Source: Candidatus Heimdallarchaeota archaeon
GTDB taxonomy: Archaea; Asgardarchaeota; Heimdallarchaeia; JABLTI01
Direction: 5' to 3'
NCBI GenBank assembly: GCA_030614005.1
Contig: JAUWKS010000014.1
Span: forward strand, 1-62,672
Length of the DNA stretch: 62,672 nt
In this document: piece after piece, positions 17,840-25,870 of the stretch
How the letters are laid out: each line of letters begins with the position of its first letter
Numbering within the stretch: the first letter of the stretch is position 1
Made by a program: the position numbers and the translations under genes
Notes under the pieces: model-generated
Told to the model about the DNA's origin: nothing
The model's input: only the letters and a program-made list of their open reading frames with translations
Databases searched by the model: none

Positions 17840-18838
17840 TTATTGTTGATTATCTTTAGATTCACTTTGTGTAAGTCCTGACCACTGGACATTTTTTGCT
17901 CCTTCCTCAATTGCTACATCATAAAGGGATTCAATATCTTCTTTTTTCAATAATGGTATGTCTTGTAGAGACCACTGAATGTCCATTCTTTGATATTTGT
18001 CTGTAGCAAGATTATTGAAAGCTAATAAATCCCATCGTTCTATTTTATTCTTCAATTCATTTACAATGAATTTCGCAATTCCTCTTACATTTTCTTCCGT
18101 TGCTGTATATTGAGGGATAATTGGTGTTCGTATCCAAAGTTTTTTTCCATCCTCTCTTAACTTTTGAGCGAGCCAAATACAATTTTGTAGAATTGTTTCA
18201 TTTGGCACTCCAGTAAATACATTATGTTTTGCTGAATCTATTTCTTTCAAGTCATAAAGGAATAAATCTACAAATGGTAGTATTCTTTTGAGGTTCTTTA
18301 GAGAAGTATACCCACAAGTGTCAAAAGCAGTCATTAGACCTTTTTCTTTGCATTGCTTAAGAAATTCAACAACAAAATCAGTTTGCATTGTTGGCTCTCC
18401 TCCGGAAACAGTTACTCCCCCACCTGATTTCTCATAATATACACGATCTTTCTCTACTTCATGAAGCAAATCAGCAACAGACCATTTCAAGCCAAATATT
18501 TGCAAAGCTGTTGAAGGACATTCCTCTACACATTTTCCGCAAATCGAACATTTCTCTCTATCAATTTGTAACCCCTTATCATCGAATTTTAATGCGTTAT
18601 CTGGACATATTTCCACACAAGTTTTACATCCGATACATTTTATTTCAAACCATTGTATCCCTTGTTTAGTAGGGATTGATTCAGGATTATGGCACCAGTC
18701 ACATTTTAGTGGGCATCCTTTCAAGAATATCGATGTTCGTATTCCTGGTCCATCTTCTGTTGATAATTTTTGGATTTCAAGCACTAATCCTTTCAATGAT
18801 GTTTTCTCATCTATTGATGTAGTTGATAGAGTGTTCAC
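17840..18838 (-). CDS. glycyl-radical enzyme activating enzyme (radical SAM)
   Basis: A 332-residue radical SAM activase that places the glycyl radical on its partner enzyme. The SAM cluster motif is C42-x3-C46-x2-C49 (KGCPLKCDWCHNPES), preceded by the STEDGPGIRT signature of this family. Two inserted 4Fe-4S ferredoxin motifs follow: C68/C71/C74/C78 and C97/C100/C103/C107. They are typical of activases for non-PFL glycyl radical enzymes (dehydratases, decarboxylases, C-C lyases) and absent from classical PflA. The SGGEPTMQ motif is present. The GTG start is preceded by AAGGAG at good spacing. The substrate enzyme is encoded just upstream. Confidence 0.93.
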   Translation of the reverse strand: MNTLSTTSIDEKTSLKGLVLEIQKLSTEDGPGIRTSIFLKGCPLKCDWCHNPESIPTKQGIQWFEIKCIGCKTCVEICPDNALKFDDKGLQIDREKCSICGKCVEECPSTALQIFGLKWSVADLLHEVEKDRVYYEKSGGGVTVSGGEPTMQTDFVVEFLKQCKEKGLMTAFDTCGYTSLKNLKRILPFVDLFLYDLKEIDSAKHNVFTGVPNETILQNCIWLAQKLREDGKKLWIRTPIIPQYTATEENVRGIAKFIVNELKNKIERWDLLAFNNLATDKYQRMDIQWSLQDIPLLKKEDIESLYDVAIEEGAKNVQWSGLTQSESKDNQQ

Positions 18839-18866
18839 CTTGTAAACTCCTTAGACACTGGTATGC

Positions 18867-21389
18867 TTACATTTTGTGAGATTTTCTTGCAATAATTTCA
18901 TCTTGCAATTCTTTGCCAATAGAGGTAAAGTACGCGTTATACCCTGTTACTCTGACAAGTAGATTGCCATAGTTTTCCGGGTGTTGTTGTGCATCTATCA
19001 GCATCTCTGAATCAATAATATTTATTTGTAATGCTGTTCCACCATTTTCCACATATGCTTTAATATAAGCTTTGAATTTCTCTTTGTGTTCCTTGTTTCT
19101 TAGAATATTTGGATTAAATGTTATTGTGTGTGAAGCGCCATTTGGTAGAACATTGATATAGCTTCCATTATCTTCTTTTCCACCGAGGGCAATTCCGACA
19201 GAATTTGCTACTGCCGTTGGTCCTTTTGTATCTGCACCACTTGTTGGACAGATTGCATTCGATAAAAATGTCCCAGCATAGCGCCCATTGGGTGTTGCGA
19301 TAGTATAAAAAGCATCATTTCCAGCCCAGTAATTCCATGAAAGCATTCCTGGTCTAAATTGATAATCTGTTGGAGTTTTATATTTCCATGTTTCTTGTGC
19401 CCAAATATCCATTACTTCTTTTGCAAGAGTATCAGCTTCATCATCGTTGTTCCCGTATTTTGGAGCTTTATTTGCCAGTTTAGCACGTAGTATTTCATAC
19501 TCTTTCTTGCCTTTGAAATCGTTTTCTAGTGCTTCTTTGATCTGCTTGAAAGAATATTCTTTCTTATCGAATACATAATGTTTGATTGCAAGTAAGGAAT
19601 CAACTGTTGTAGCAAACCCAACTCCTTCTATAGTCATAAAAGCATATTTTGGTGGTCCTGCACGGATATCTACTCCTTTTTCTATACAATCATCAACAAG
19701 TATTGAGAGATAGGGTGTTGGCATATATTTTGCTCGAGTAAGTTCTGTTCGATTATAGTCTTCAACAGTGTACTTTATCATAAATTCAATTTGCTTTTTC
19801 CATGCAGCAAAAAACTCTTCCCAATTTTCAAACTTTTCCGGGTCGCCAGTATTAGGACCTAATTTTCTATTTGCTTTTGTTGGACGTTTAAAACCAGGCA
19901 TATTCTTTCCGCCCCATAGAACCAATTCAATGCTTTTAGCAAGATTTGGATTACAATTTACTGTGCCCGATCTATCATTCCCACACATAGTGTTTTCCAA
20001 ACACCCAACACATCCATAATCCCATACTTCATCTTCTGGGATTCCTTCTAGAACTAATCCTGCCATACTACGTTCATCGAAATTGAGAATAAATGGTGCA
20101 CCTTGTGAACGTGTAATCATGTCTAAAATGACCTCATATAATTTATCTGGAGAATTTTTGTGTAAACGGACATTTGGTTTTGGCTCCAATATTGGAGCCC
20201 ATTCATCAAAGACTTCGAGAATCATGTACGTTAAATCATTAGTTACATCTTCACCATTTGGTCCCAATCCAGAAAGAGTCATTAATTGACCAAAACCTGA
20301 TGTTATCCCTTGCATCCCGATTTTTATTTGAGCATCATAAGCTGTATTGCAGTGGAAAACAAACGAACTAAAGATATCTTTAGCAAAATCTCTATCAATG
20401 TTTTTCTCTTTGATTACGTCCTTTTCAAATAATTCTCCTAAGTACTGATCCAATCTACCAAAACTAGTTCCTGGTCCAGGATAGCTTTCTTCGGCCATTA
20501 TTAACATATGAGTTAACCATAACGATTGCATTCCTTGCCAGAATGTTTGCGCTGGTTCCCATGGAACAATTTCAAGATTTTGTGCCATTTGTTCTAATTC
20601 ATCTTGTCGTTGTTTAGAGTTTGATTCTTTAATTAATCTTCGACATTCCTCTGCATATTTCTTAGCTAGATTTCGAGGGATTTCCGCAGAAATCATCATC
20701 GCTCTAAGTTCTTTGCCTTTTGATCCATTTTTCTCTTTTTCAGTTAGAGATTCATACGTTTTCTTTGCTTTCCGGAAGACAAATTTGAATCCTTTTTCAA
20801 TAATTATTTTATAATCGGCTATCAAATGGCCCCCAGTTGCTCCTAGGTTTCCAAAACCATTTTTATGATATTTGAAGGCAGCATGTCGGTTTCGAAGGTT
20901 CTCCTTTTCAAATTGCACATATTCTTTTTCATTTAAGCATTTAGAAAGTTGAGTGTTGAATTGACCACCTGCAATAAGATCATTTGTTGAGATTATTTCT
21001 TGTGGGATATAATTTAGCATAACCTCTTCGAAGAATGTAGACCTTCTCTCTGGTAATGAAAGCTTCCAAAATCCTTCTGGAAGTTTTACATTTTTAGCCA
21101 TTAGTTCAATGGACATGTTATATAGTCCTTTAGTATTTTCACCTATGAAAGCGTAAGTGTCTGGAACAATATAGAAATCGCCCTCATTCCAGATTCGCTC
21201 TCCCCAAGATGCTCCTGTTGAAAAGACCATATATTGATTATTCCATTCACGATCATTTCCTTGAAAATAATAATCTCGAAGCCATTTTGCTCTTGAGGAT
21301 AGGTTATGTGGTTCTGCAACTTTAAATTTTGGACCTGTTACTGGTGTTTTACAACTAGCATTTGTTGGTGGTTTTTTAGATTCTGCCAT
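18867..21389 (-). CDS. glycyl radical enzyme (PFL-like), subtype unknown
   Basis: An 840-residue glycyl radical enzyme with the 10-stranded barrel of the PFL family. The radical-bearing loop near the C-terminus is RVTGYNAYF (Gly about residue 816). The active-site loop reads CVGCLENT, so the thiyl Cys is about residue 463 and a Glu follows two residues later. This GC-x-E pattern matches the dehydratase/decarboxylase/C-C lyase subfamilies and rules out true pyruvate formate-lyase, which has two adjacent Cys. It acts only under strict anoxia. The activase gene is 28 bases downstream. The substrate (glycerol, a diol, choline, hydroxyproline, a hydrocarbon or other) cannot be decided by eye. Confidence 0.92.
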   Translation of the reverse strand: MAESKKPPTNASCKTPVTGPKFKVAEPHNLSSRAKWLRDYYFQGNDREWNNQYMVFSTGASWGERIWNEGDFYIVPDTYAFIGENTKGLYNMSIELMAKNVKLPEGFWKLSLPERRSTFFEEVMLNYIPQEIISTNDLIAGGQFNTQLSKCLNEKEYVQFEKENLRNRHAAFKYHKNGFGNLGATGGHLIADYKIIIEKGFKFVFRKAKKTYESLTEKEKNGSKGKELRAMMISAEIPRNLAKKYAEECRRLIKESNSKQRQDELEQMAQNLEIVPWEPAQTFWQGMQSLWLTHMLIMAEESYPGPGTSFGRLDQYLGELFEKDVIKEKNIDRDFAKDIFSSFVFHCNTAYDAQIKIGMQGITSGFGQLMTLSGLGPNGEDVTNDLTYMILEVFDEWAPILEPKPNVRLHKNSPDKLYEVILDMITRSQGAPFILNFDERSMAGLVLEGIPEDEVWDYGCVGCLENTMCGNDRSGTVNCNPNLAKSIELVLWGGKNMPGFKRPTKANRKLGPNTGDPEKFENWEEFFAAWKKQIEFMIKYTVEDYNRTELTRAKYMPTPYLSILVDDCIEKGVDIRAGPPKYAFMTIEGVGFATTVDSLLAIKHYVFDKKEYSFKQIKEALENDFKGKKEYEILRAKLANKAPKYGNNDDEADTLAKEVMDIWAQETWKYKTPTDYQFRPGMLSWNYWAGNDAFYTIATPNGRYAGTFLSNAICPTSGADTKGPTAVANSVGIALGGKEDNGSYINVLPNGASHTITFNPNILRNKEHKEKFKAYIKAYVENGGTALQINIIDSEMLIDAQQHPENYGNLLVRVTGYNAYFTSIGKELQDEIIARKSHKM

Positions 21390-21535
21390 CTTGTGTTAAA
21401 TCCTTTACAATCAATTCTAAGTACAAGAAATAGCACCACATTTATCTGGTGCAATTTAATATTGTCGAAAAATAGATAGTTAGATACACATTATAATCTT
21501 TTGATTAAGTTATTAAGAAAAAAAAGGAAATGATA

Positions 21536-22261
21536 TTACCTTCCACCTAAACCAGGGAAGTAATATTTTTTACCTTCAGCGTAGCTGGCATCTACACGAG
21601 CTATACCAGTATCTCTCATTGCTTCTAATGCACGTTCACTTCTTTCTTGATTCCAGCCTGTTTTCATAATTAGCTCTTCTATTGAGATCCAACCTTTCCT
21701 GGTTGATAGGGCTAAGACTTCTTCTTGATCTTCAGAGAGATTCGCGGGAATAAATTCGACTAATTTTACGCCGCCTTTTAATTCTCTTACTTCAGGAATG
21801 ACTTTTGCATCAGATAGTTTCTCGATTGATGTTACAACATCTTTTACGGGGATTATTTTCCCAGGACGTCCTTTATTTACGAGGATAACTACTTCTCCTA
21901 AAGTCATTAGTCCTCCTGTATATTCTTGAACTTCTTTTGCTTTCTCAAGAATCTCAACACCAAGGCGCTCAAAGAAATCGCCTCCGCCTATCTTATCCCA
22001 GAAAGTAGCACTTTCTTTCCATTCATAGACTCCAAGTTCATCTGGCAATCCTAATTCTTGTCTCAGTTCCACTAATTTCTTGTAGGAATCTTCATTACCT
22101 GTTATATCTTTCTTCCATTTCTTTTCAAATTTCTTAAGACGACTTTGAAGTTCTCGTATGTTTTCGAGCATAATTTCTAAATCTTCGATCATTATTTCTG
22201 CTTCTTTAGCTTTGAAAGCTGATTTTATTCTAATCTTCTTTTCAATTTCTCTTAAACCCAT
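21536..22261 (-). CDS. ESCRT-II subunit Vps22/SNF8-like (EAP30 domain)
   Basis: A 241-residue homologue of the eukaryotic ESCRT-II subunit Vps22, which bridges ESCRT-I and ESCRT-III in membrane remodelling. It begins with a GLREIEKKI helix like that of SNF8, then a charged coiled coil (about 17-60). Next comes the EAP30 hallmark GGGDFFERLGVEILE (about 92-106; eukaryotes GDFYYELGVQI), GGLMTLGEVV, and two winged helices (about 100-165 and 170-240) ending in YYFPGL (eukaryotes YWFPSL). The match covers the full length and keeps the domain order. It is transcribed divergently from the NOL1/NOP2-type gene. Vps25, Vps36, ESCRT-III and Vps4 genes are not in the window. Confidence 0.85.
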   Translation of the reverse strand: MGLREIEKKIRIKSAFKAKEAEIMIEDLEIMLENIRELQSRLKKFEKKWKKDITGNEDSYKKLVELRQELGLPDELGVYEWKESATFWDKIGGGDFFERLGVEILEKAKEVQEYTGGLMTLGEVVILVNKGRPGKIIPVKDVVTSIEKLSDAKVIPEVRELKGGVKLVEFIPANLSEDQEEVLALSTRKGWISIEELIMKTGWNQERSERALEAMRDTGIARVDASYAEGKKYYFPGLGGR

Positions 22262-22376
22262 AATGTTTCATTCCTTGGTATGTAGCTTAACTTTGGATAA
22301 TTACTCTATATAACCTTTCTATTTACGATTGAACTAGGTATTAATTGGTAAATAAAATTTTAAACGTTCTCTTATT

Positions 22377-23747
22377 ATGAAGATTAAGGTATTTGTAAGT
22401 TTAGTGGGTCTTGATGAAGTAATGAGCTCGACAAATAGTGCTAATGTTAATGTCCGCGAAGAAGTCATTACAATATTGAAGCAATTTGAAGATTCTTCAC
22501 AAACTTTACGTCAAATTATTCGACAACATCTTAGTGCTCACTCCTTTTCATTTCCTGTTGCAGCAAGAATTCAATCATTAGCTTTAGGTGTTATACAATA
22601 TAAGAATACTATCGATTTTATTCTTAACCGGAGCCGATTCAACATATCATTAAAGGAAATCCCAAAAATGGATTTACTTAGACTTCGATTAGCTCTTTTC
22701 GAAGGTCGTTGGCAAAAAATTTCCACTCAAATACTTGAATCTTTTTTAAAGGAAAAAAAATATCTTAAAATCTTGACAAAAGCGATTAATTTAGACCTCG
22801 TTTCTGCCGTTAAATCAATGAAGTCTGAAGAACAAAAAAGTATTCTCTATTCACATCCCACTTTTCTTGTCCACACACTCACAGAAAAATTAGGTGAAAA
22901 GGAAACAATTTCTTTAATGAAGAAGAATAATAGTTCGTTTACATCATATCTTCGAATAAATCAACTAATATCAAATCCAAATGAAATTCTCTCATCTTTA
23001 ATTGAAAAGAAGATAATTTTAGAGCAAGATAAAGATCTTCCATTTCTCTATGTTATCAAAGATGGTATGAAAGCTTTAATTGATACTAATGCATTCAAAA
23101 CTGGAAAAATATTCATTCAAGACAAAGCAAGTATATTGGCTGTCAAAACACTCGATCCACAACCTGGTGATTTCATTTGGGATGCTTGCGCTGCACCTGG
23201 AATGAAAACACATCTAATCTGGGAATTTATGAAAGGTGAAGGCACTCTAATTGCAAGTGATATACATTATCAACGATTACAAAGCGCACAAAAACGCTTT
23301 CTTAGCTATGGCATCAATCAAGTCGAATGGATTCATACTGATGCAGCAAATGCTTCTATCCCAAATGCTAAAAAAATCCTCATAGATGCTCCTTGTACAT
23401 CTACTGGAATTATTCAAAGCCACCCTTCCTATAAATGGCGTTTGAATAAAAAATGGCTCTTCTCTATTATGACTATTCAAAATAAAATTTTAGATGGGAT
23501 AATTTCTAAATATTTAGATAAGCCTGGTACAGAGATTCTCTATTCTACTTGTTCAGTTTTACCTCACGAGGGTGAAAATCAAATTGATTCCGTTTTAGAT
23601 CGTTATAATGTTGAACTTATGAAAGGACCAAATTTTGGGCAGACAGGATATCCAAATTTCAAATGTTCTAAAGAAGTTCGAAGGTTATTCCCACATACAG
23701 ATAATACAAATGGTTTTTTCATTGCTCATCTAAAAATTAGTGAATAA
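22377..23747 (+). CDS. RNA m5C methyltransferase, NOL1/NOP2/Sun (RsmB-like)
   Basis: A 456-residue SAM-dependent cytosine-C5 RNA methyltransferase. The N-terminal 140 residues are helical and resemble the NusB-like RNA-binding domain of RsmB. The catalytic part contains the SAM motif CAAPGMKTHLIWEF (about 265), the motif IV DAPCTSTG (Cys about 339) and the motif VI catalytic STCSVLPHEGENQ (Cys about 384). Both catalytic Cys are present, so it should be active, on rRNA or tRNA. The true start may be the ATG at 22422. It sits between ESCRT genes transcribed the other way and is probably unrelated to them. Confidence 0.9.
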   Translation: MKIKVFVSLVGLDEVMSSTNSANVNVREEVITILKQFEDSSQTLRQIIRQHLSAHSFSFPVAARIQSLALGVIQYKNTIDFILNRSRFNISLKEIPKMDLLRLRLALFEGRWQKISTQILESFLKEKKYLKILTKAINLDLVSAVKSMKSEEQKSILYSHPTFLVHTLTEKLGEKETISLMKKNNSSFTSYLRINQLISNPNEILSSLIEKKIILEQDKDLPFLYVIKDGMKALIDTNAFKTGKIFIQDKASILAVKTLDPQPGDFIWDACAAPGMKTHLIWEFMKGEGTLIASDIHYQRLQSAQKRFLSYGINQVEWIHTDAANASIPNAKKILIDAPCTSTGIIQSHPSYKWRLNKKWLFSIMTIQNKILDGIISKYLDKPGTEILYSTCSVLPHEGENQIDSVLDRYNVELMKGPNFGQTGYPNFKCSKEVRRLFPHTDNTNGFFIAHLKISE

Positions 23748-23785
23748 AAAGAAATGAATGAAGAAAAGATTTTACTTAATCTTTT

Positions 23786-24088
23786 CTAAATCGGTGGTTG
23801 CTTGTAATATTTTCTCAACCATTGGTAGATTTTTTCTCGAAGTTTGTTTTCATCTTTATTTTCAAGAGGAAGAGCTTTTTTGTCTATGTAAGTATTATAG
23901 AGGTTTTTCAACACTCCTCGAATTTGCCCAGACAATTGATGCCTCTTTCCAAAAGTCTTCTCAGCTTCAATCAATGCATTATTTAGTTCTTCTAGAACAA
24001 AATCAGAATCTAGGGAAATCTCAAGATAATTTAATATTTCTCGAAAGTGCTTGTATAGATTTCTATAAGCTACTGGATTTCCGCGCAT
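23786..24088 (-). CDS. small helical protein downstream of Vps28; candidate extra ESCRT-I subunit
   Basis: A 100-residue all-helical, charged protein on the minus strand, 68 bases after the Vps28-like gene and in the same direction. An AGGAG site lies 12 bases before the ATG. An overlapping 110-codon frame on the other strand is Cys/Phe-rich and reads like a shadow. It has no zinc motif or membrane helix; a C-terminal KLREKIYQWLRKYYK helix is notable. By position it could be a Vps37- or Mvb12-like third subunit of ESCRT-I. That is inference: I see no sequence match strong enough to name it. Confidence 0.55.
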   Translation of the reverse strand: MRGNPVAYRNLYKHFREILNYLEISLDSDFVLEELNNALIEAEKTFGKRHQLSGQIRGVLKNLYNTYIDKKALPLENKDENKLREKIYQWLRKYYKQPPI

Positions 24089-24138
24089 GATATTTCTTTT
24101 CTCCTAATTGTTCTGATTTTATTAAAAATATTGGAAAG

Positions 24139-24148
24139 GGCAATTGCC
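24139..24148. promoter_or_regulatory. 10-bp palindrome between the Vps28-like and small gene
   Basis: GGCAATTGCC is a perfect palindrome 8 bases after the Vps28-like stop codon on the minus strand. It could be a short hairpin in the polycistronic RNA; no T tract follows directly. The function is unknown. Confidence 0.25.
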
Positions 24149-24156
24149 TTGATTTT

Positions 24157-24798
24157 CTAATCACCTCGTAGTGATCTTCTGAAACTGTTCAACCATCTAA
24201 CGGCTTCAAATTCTAATCGTTTGATTAGACCATCTTCAAGCACCTCATCAGGAGGCTTTGCTTCTAACATTTCTTTCCAATTGTTGATTTCTTTGACAAC
24301 ATCTGATTTAGGTCCAAAACCTGGATAAGCTTTCAATATAGCTTCCATATCATCAAGATTTGGTACGATAAGGTCAATTCGAGCTACACTTCGTAAGCGA
24401 AGTAAATCAATCAATTCAATTGCTCCAGCTACGAAATCAGCTGTTTTTGCTGGGAGATTTTTCATATGTTGGAAGGGCATTGCTACCGTTTCAACATTTT
24501 CTCCTCCAATTGGAATGGGGGCTACTCCTTCAGCAAATCGAAGTTTTTCAGCACCATAGGGATATTTCTGAGCAATTGATTCTCTATCAAGGAACCCATC
24601 AAGATTGAACCCTAATTTTTGCAATTTAAAGCGTGCTTTAAATGCATCTCTAATTAAAGAGCGTAGCTGACGGCGATACATACCTGGATCGAGTATCCCA
24701 TCTGCAAAACTTTGGCTTAAATTATCGATAGTTGCTATACATGAGAATAGCTCTGCTTCAAGTTCAAACTGGGATTTATTTTTTGACGAATAAGACAT
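24157..24798 (-). CDS. ESCRT-I subunit Vps28-like
   Basis: A 213-residue homologue of Vps28. The N-terminal part (about 10-65) matches the core-binding helical hairpin: ELFSCIATIDNLSQSFADG followed by DPGMYRRQLRSLI, comparable to the DALEKAY...SPSEYETEC region of eukaryotic Vps28. The C-terminal part (about 117-180) matches the Vps28 four-helix domain: ADFVAGAIELIDLLRLRSVA, IDLIVPNLDDMEAI, then FGPKSDVVKEINNWKEML. It is therefore a two-domain protein like the eukaryotic one. It would join Vps23 through its N-terminus and contact ESCRT-II/III through its C-terminus. It follows the Vps23-like gene by 13 bases and has a GAGGT ribosome binding site. Confidence 0.82.
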   Translation of the reverse strand: MSYSSKNKSQFELEAELFSCIATIDNLSQSFADGILDPGMYRRQLRSLIRDAFKARFKLQKLGFNLDGFLDRESIAQKYPYGAEKLRFAEGVAPIPIGGENVETVAMPFQHMKNLPAKTADFVAGAIELIDLLRLRSVARIDLIVPNLDDMEAILKAYPGFGPKSDVVKEINNWKEMLEAKPPDEVLEDGLIKRLEFEAVRWLNSFRRSLRGD

Positions 24799-24811
24799 TT
24801 TTCTTTACCTC

Positions 24812-25564
24812 TTATGATTGCTCCAATTTTTTGCTAGTTATATACATCTCTTTTGTATACCTTCTATAGAGTTTAGAGAAATCTACTGGACTTATTTCTC
24901 CATCTTTAAATTTCTCATCAAGTGTTGATAATAAGTCAGCCAGAGCTACACTTTGTGCTTGTAGCAATATCTTCTCACTCTGTCTACTATCTGAAGGCAA
25001 CAATACATCGAGATTTTCAATTTTGGAAATCTTTTCATCTGAACCTTTTACTACTTCTGCACGAAGTTTTCGTATTTCATCATCTTTCTTACGAATCTTT
25101 TTCTGAAGTTCAGATATTGTTTCATTGATATCCTCGACTTTTCTCCGGGTTGGTGTAGCTACCGTTTCCCGAGTTTGTACCGATGCTTTTTGCCTGGTAA
25201 CTTTACCAGAAGTGATTTTTGGTGGTACTTTCTCGAATAACACCTCTAATGCTTTTATTACCTGGTACACATGCTTATCAGGTTTCCAGTCATGAGTTAT
25301 TTGTAATAATACATTTCCATCTTTTTCGACATTTGGATGAACGATGCTCTTATTTTTAATAATCACGCGTGGTGGGTATATTGGGAATTTTAAGGGAACT
25401 AATACTTCAACAGGAATTTTGGTTTTTCCTTCCGGAGTATTTATTTCAATAGCCCCTTGCCATTTATTCAACCCATCCCCGACTGGGGCAAAACCTTTAG
25501 CATAATTAAACATGAGCTGCATTTCTCGGGCCAATGCTAATTCATTAACTTGATTTTTCGACAA
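24812..25564 (-). CDS. ESCRT-I subunit Vps23/TSG101-like (UEV domain, coiled coil, steadiness box)
   Basis: A 250-residue protein with the complete Vps23 layout. Residues about 1-115 form a ubiquitin-conjugating fold (PIYPPRVI about 61-68, HPNV 76-79, then GNVLLQITHDWKP). The position of the E2 catalytic Cys is Leu86, so it is a UEV ubiquitin-binding domain and not an active E2. A Pro/Thr/Lys-rich linker follows, then a coiled coil (about 143-175) and a C-terminal helical hairpin (about 195-245: ALADLLSTLDEKFKDGEI, then FSKLYRRYTKEMYI) like the steadiness box that holds Vps28. The start is a TTG preceded by AGGAG. It is the first gene of the ESCRT-I operon. Confidence 0.85.
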   Translation of the reverse strand: MSKNQVNELALAREMQLMFNYAKGFAPVGDGLNKWQGAIEINTPEGKTKIPVEVLVPLKFPIYPPRVIIKNKSIVHPNVEKDGNVLLQITHDWKPDKHVYQVIKALEVLFEKVPPKITSGKVTRQKASVQTRETVATPTRRKVEDINETISELQKKIRKKDDEIRKLRAEVVKGSDEKISKIENLDVLLPSDSRQSEKILLQAQSVALADLLSTLDEKFKDGEISPVDFSKLYRRYTKEMYITSKKLEQS

Positions 25565-25695
25565 GGTATTCGATTTCTCCTACAGTTATCTTAGACAATC
25601 TACCATTTAAACATTAACGAATAACATATTAATTAATCTAAAGTCTCTGATAGAGTTTTTTTTAATATCTTTGGAGATTAAAATCCTTTTTAAAC

Positions 25696-25772
25696 TATAT
25701 AAAAGGGTAAAAATCGCTTTTCCGAAATTTGCACAATTATTATAAACAATTCTTGGCAAATGGAATTGTTTA
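25696..25772 (+). promoter_or_regulatory. TATA box and 10-bp inverted repeat upstream of oppF-like gene
   Basis: A strong TATA element (TATATAAAA, 25696-25704) lies 167 bases before the start codon. Downstream is a perfect inverted repeat with 10-base arms (TAAACAATTC 25743-25752 and GAATTGTTTA 25763-25772) and a 10-base spacer. A second pair of 7-base complementary arms (25716-25722 and 25827-25833) flanks it. This may be an operator or a folded leader. Confidence 0.45.
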
Positions 25773-25870
25773 ACAACATTTGTACGATAAATACGTAGTA
25801 AATTACCGATAATGTTAAACCTATCCGAAAAGCAATAAAATTTAGTATCGTAAAAACGAAAGTGATCAAT

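Noticed and set aside
18867..21389. Pyruvate formate-lyase
   Set aside because: Active site has GC-x-E and not the two adjacent Cys; the activase has extra ferredoxin clusters.
23758..24090. Plus-strand 110-residue gene opposite the small ESCRT-linked gene
   Set aside because: Phe/Cys-rich composition of a reverse-strand shadow and no ribosome binding site or promoter; the minus-strand frame is charged and has an AGGAG site.
24812..25564. Active ubiquitin-conjugating enzyme E2
   Set aside because: The catalytic Cys position is Leu and the protein continues into a coiled coil and steadiness-box-like region, so it is a UEV/Vps23 protein.
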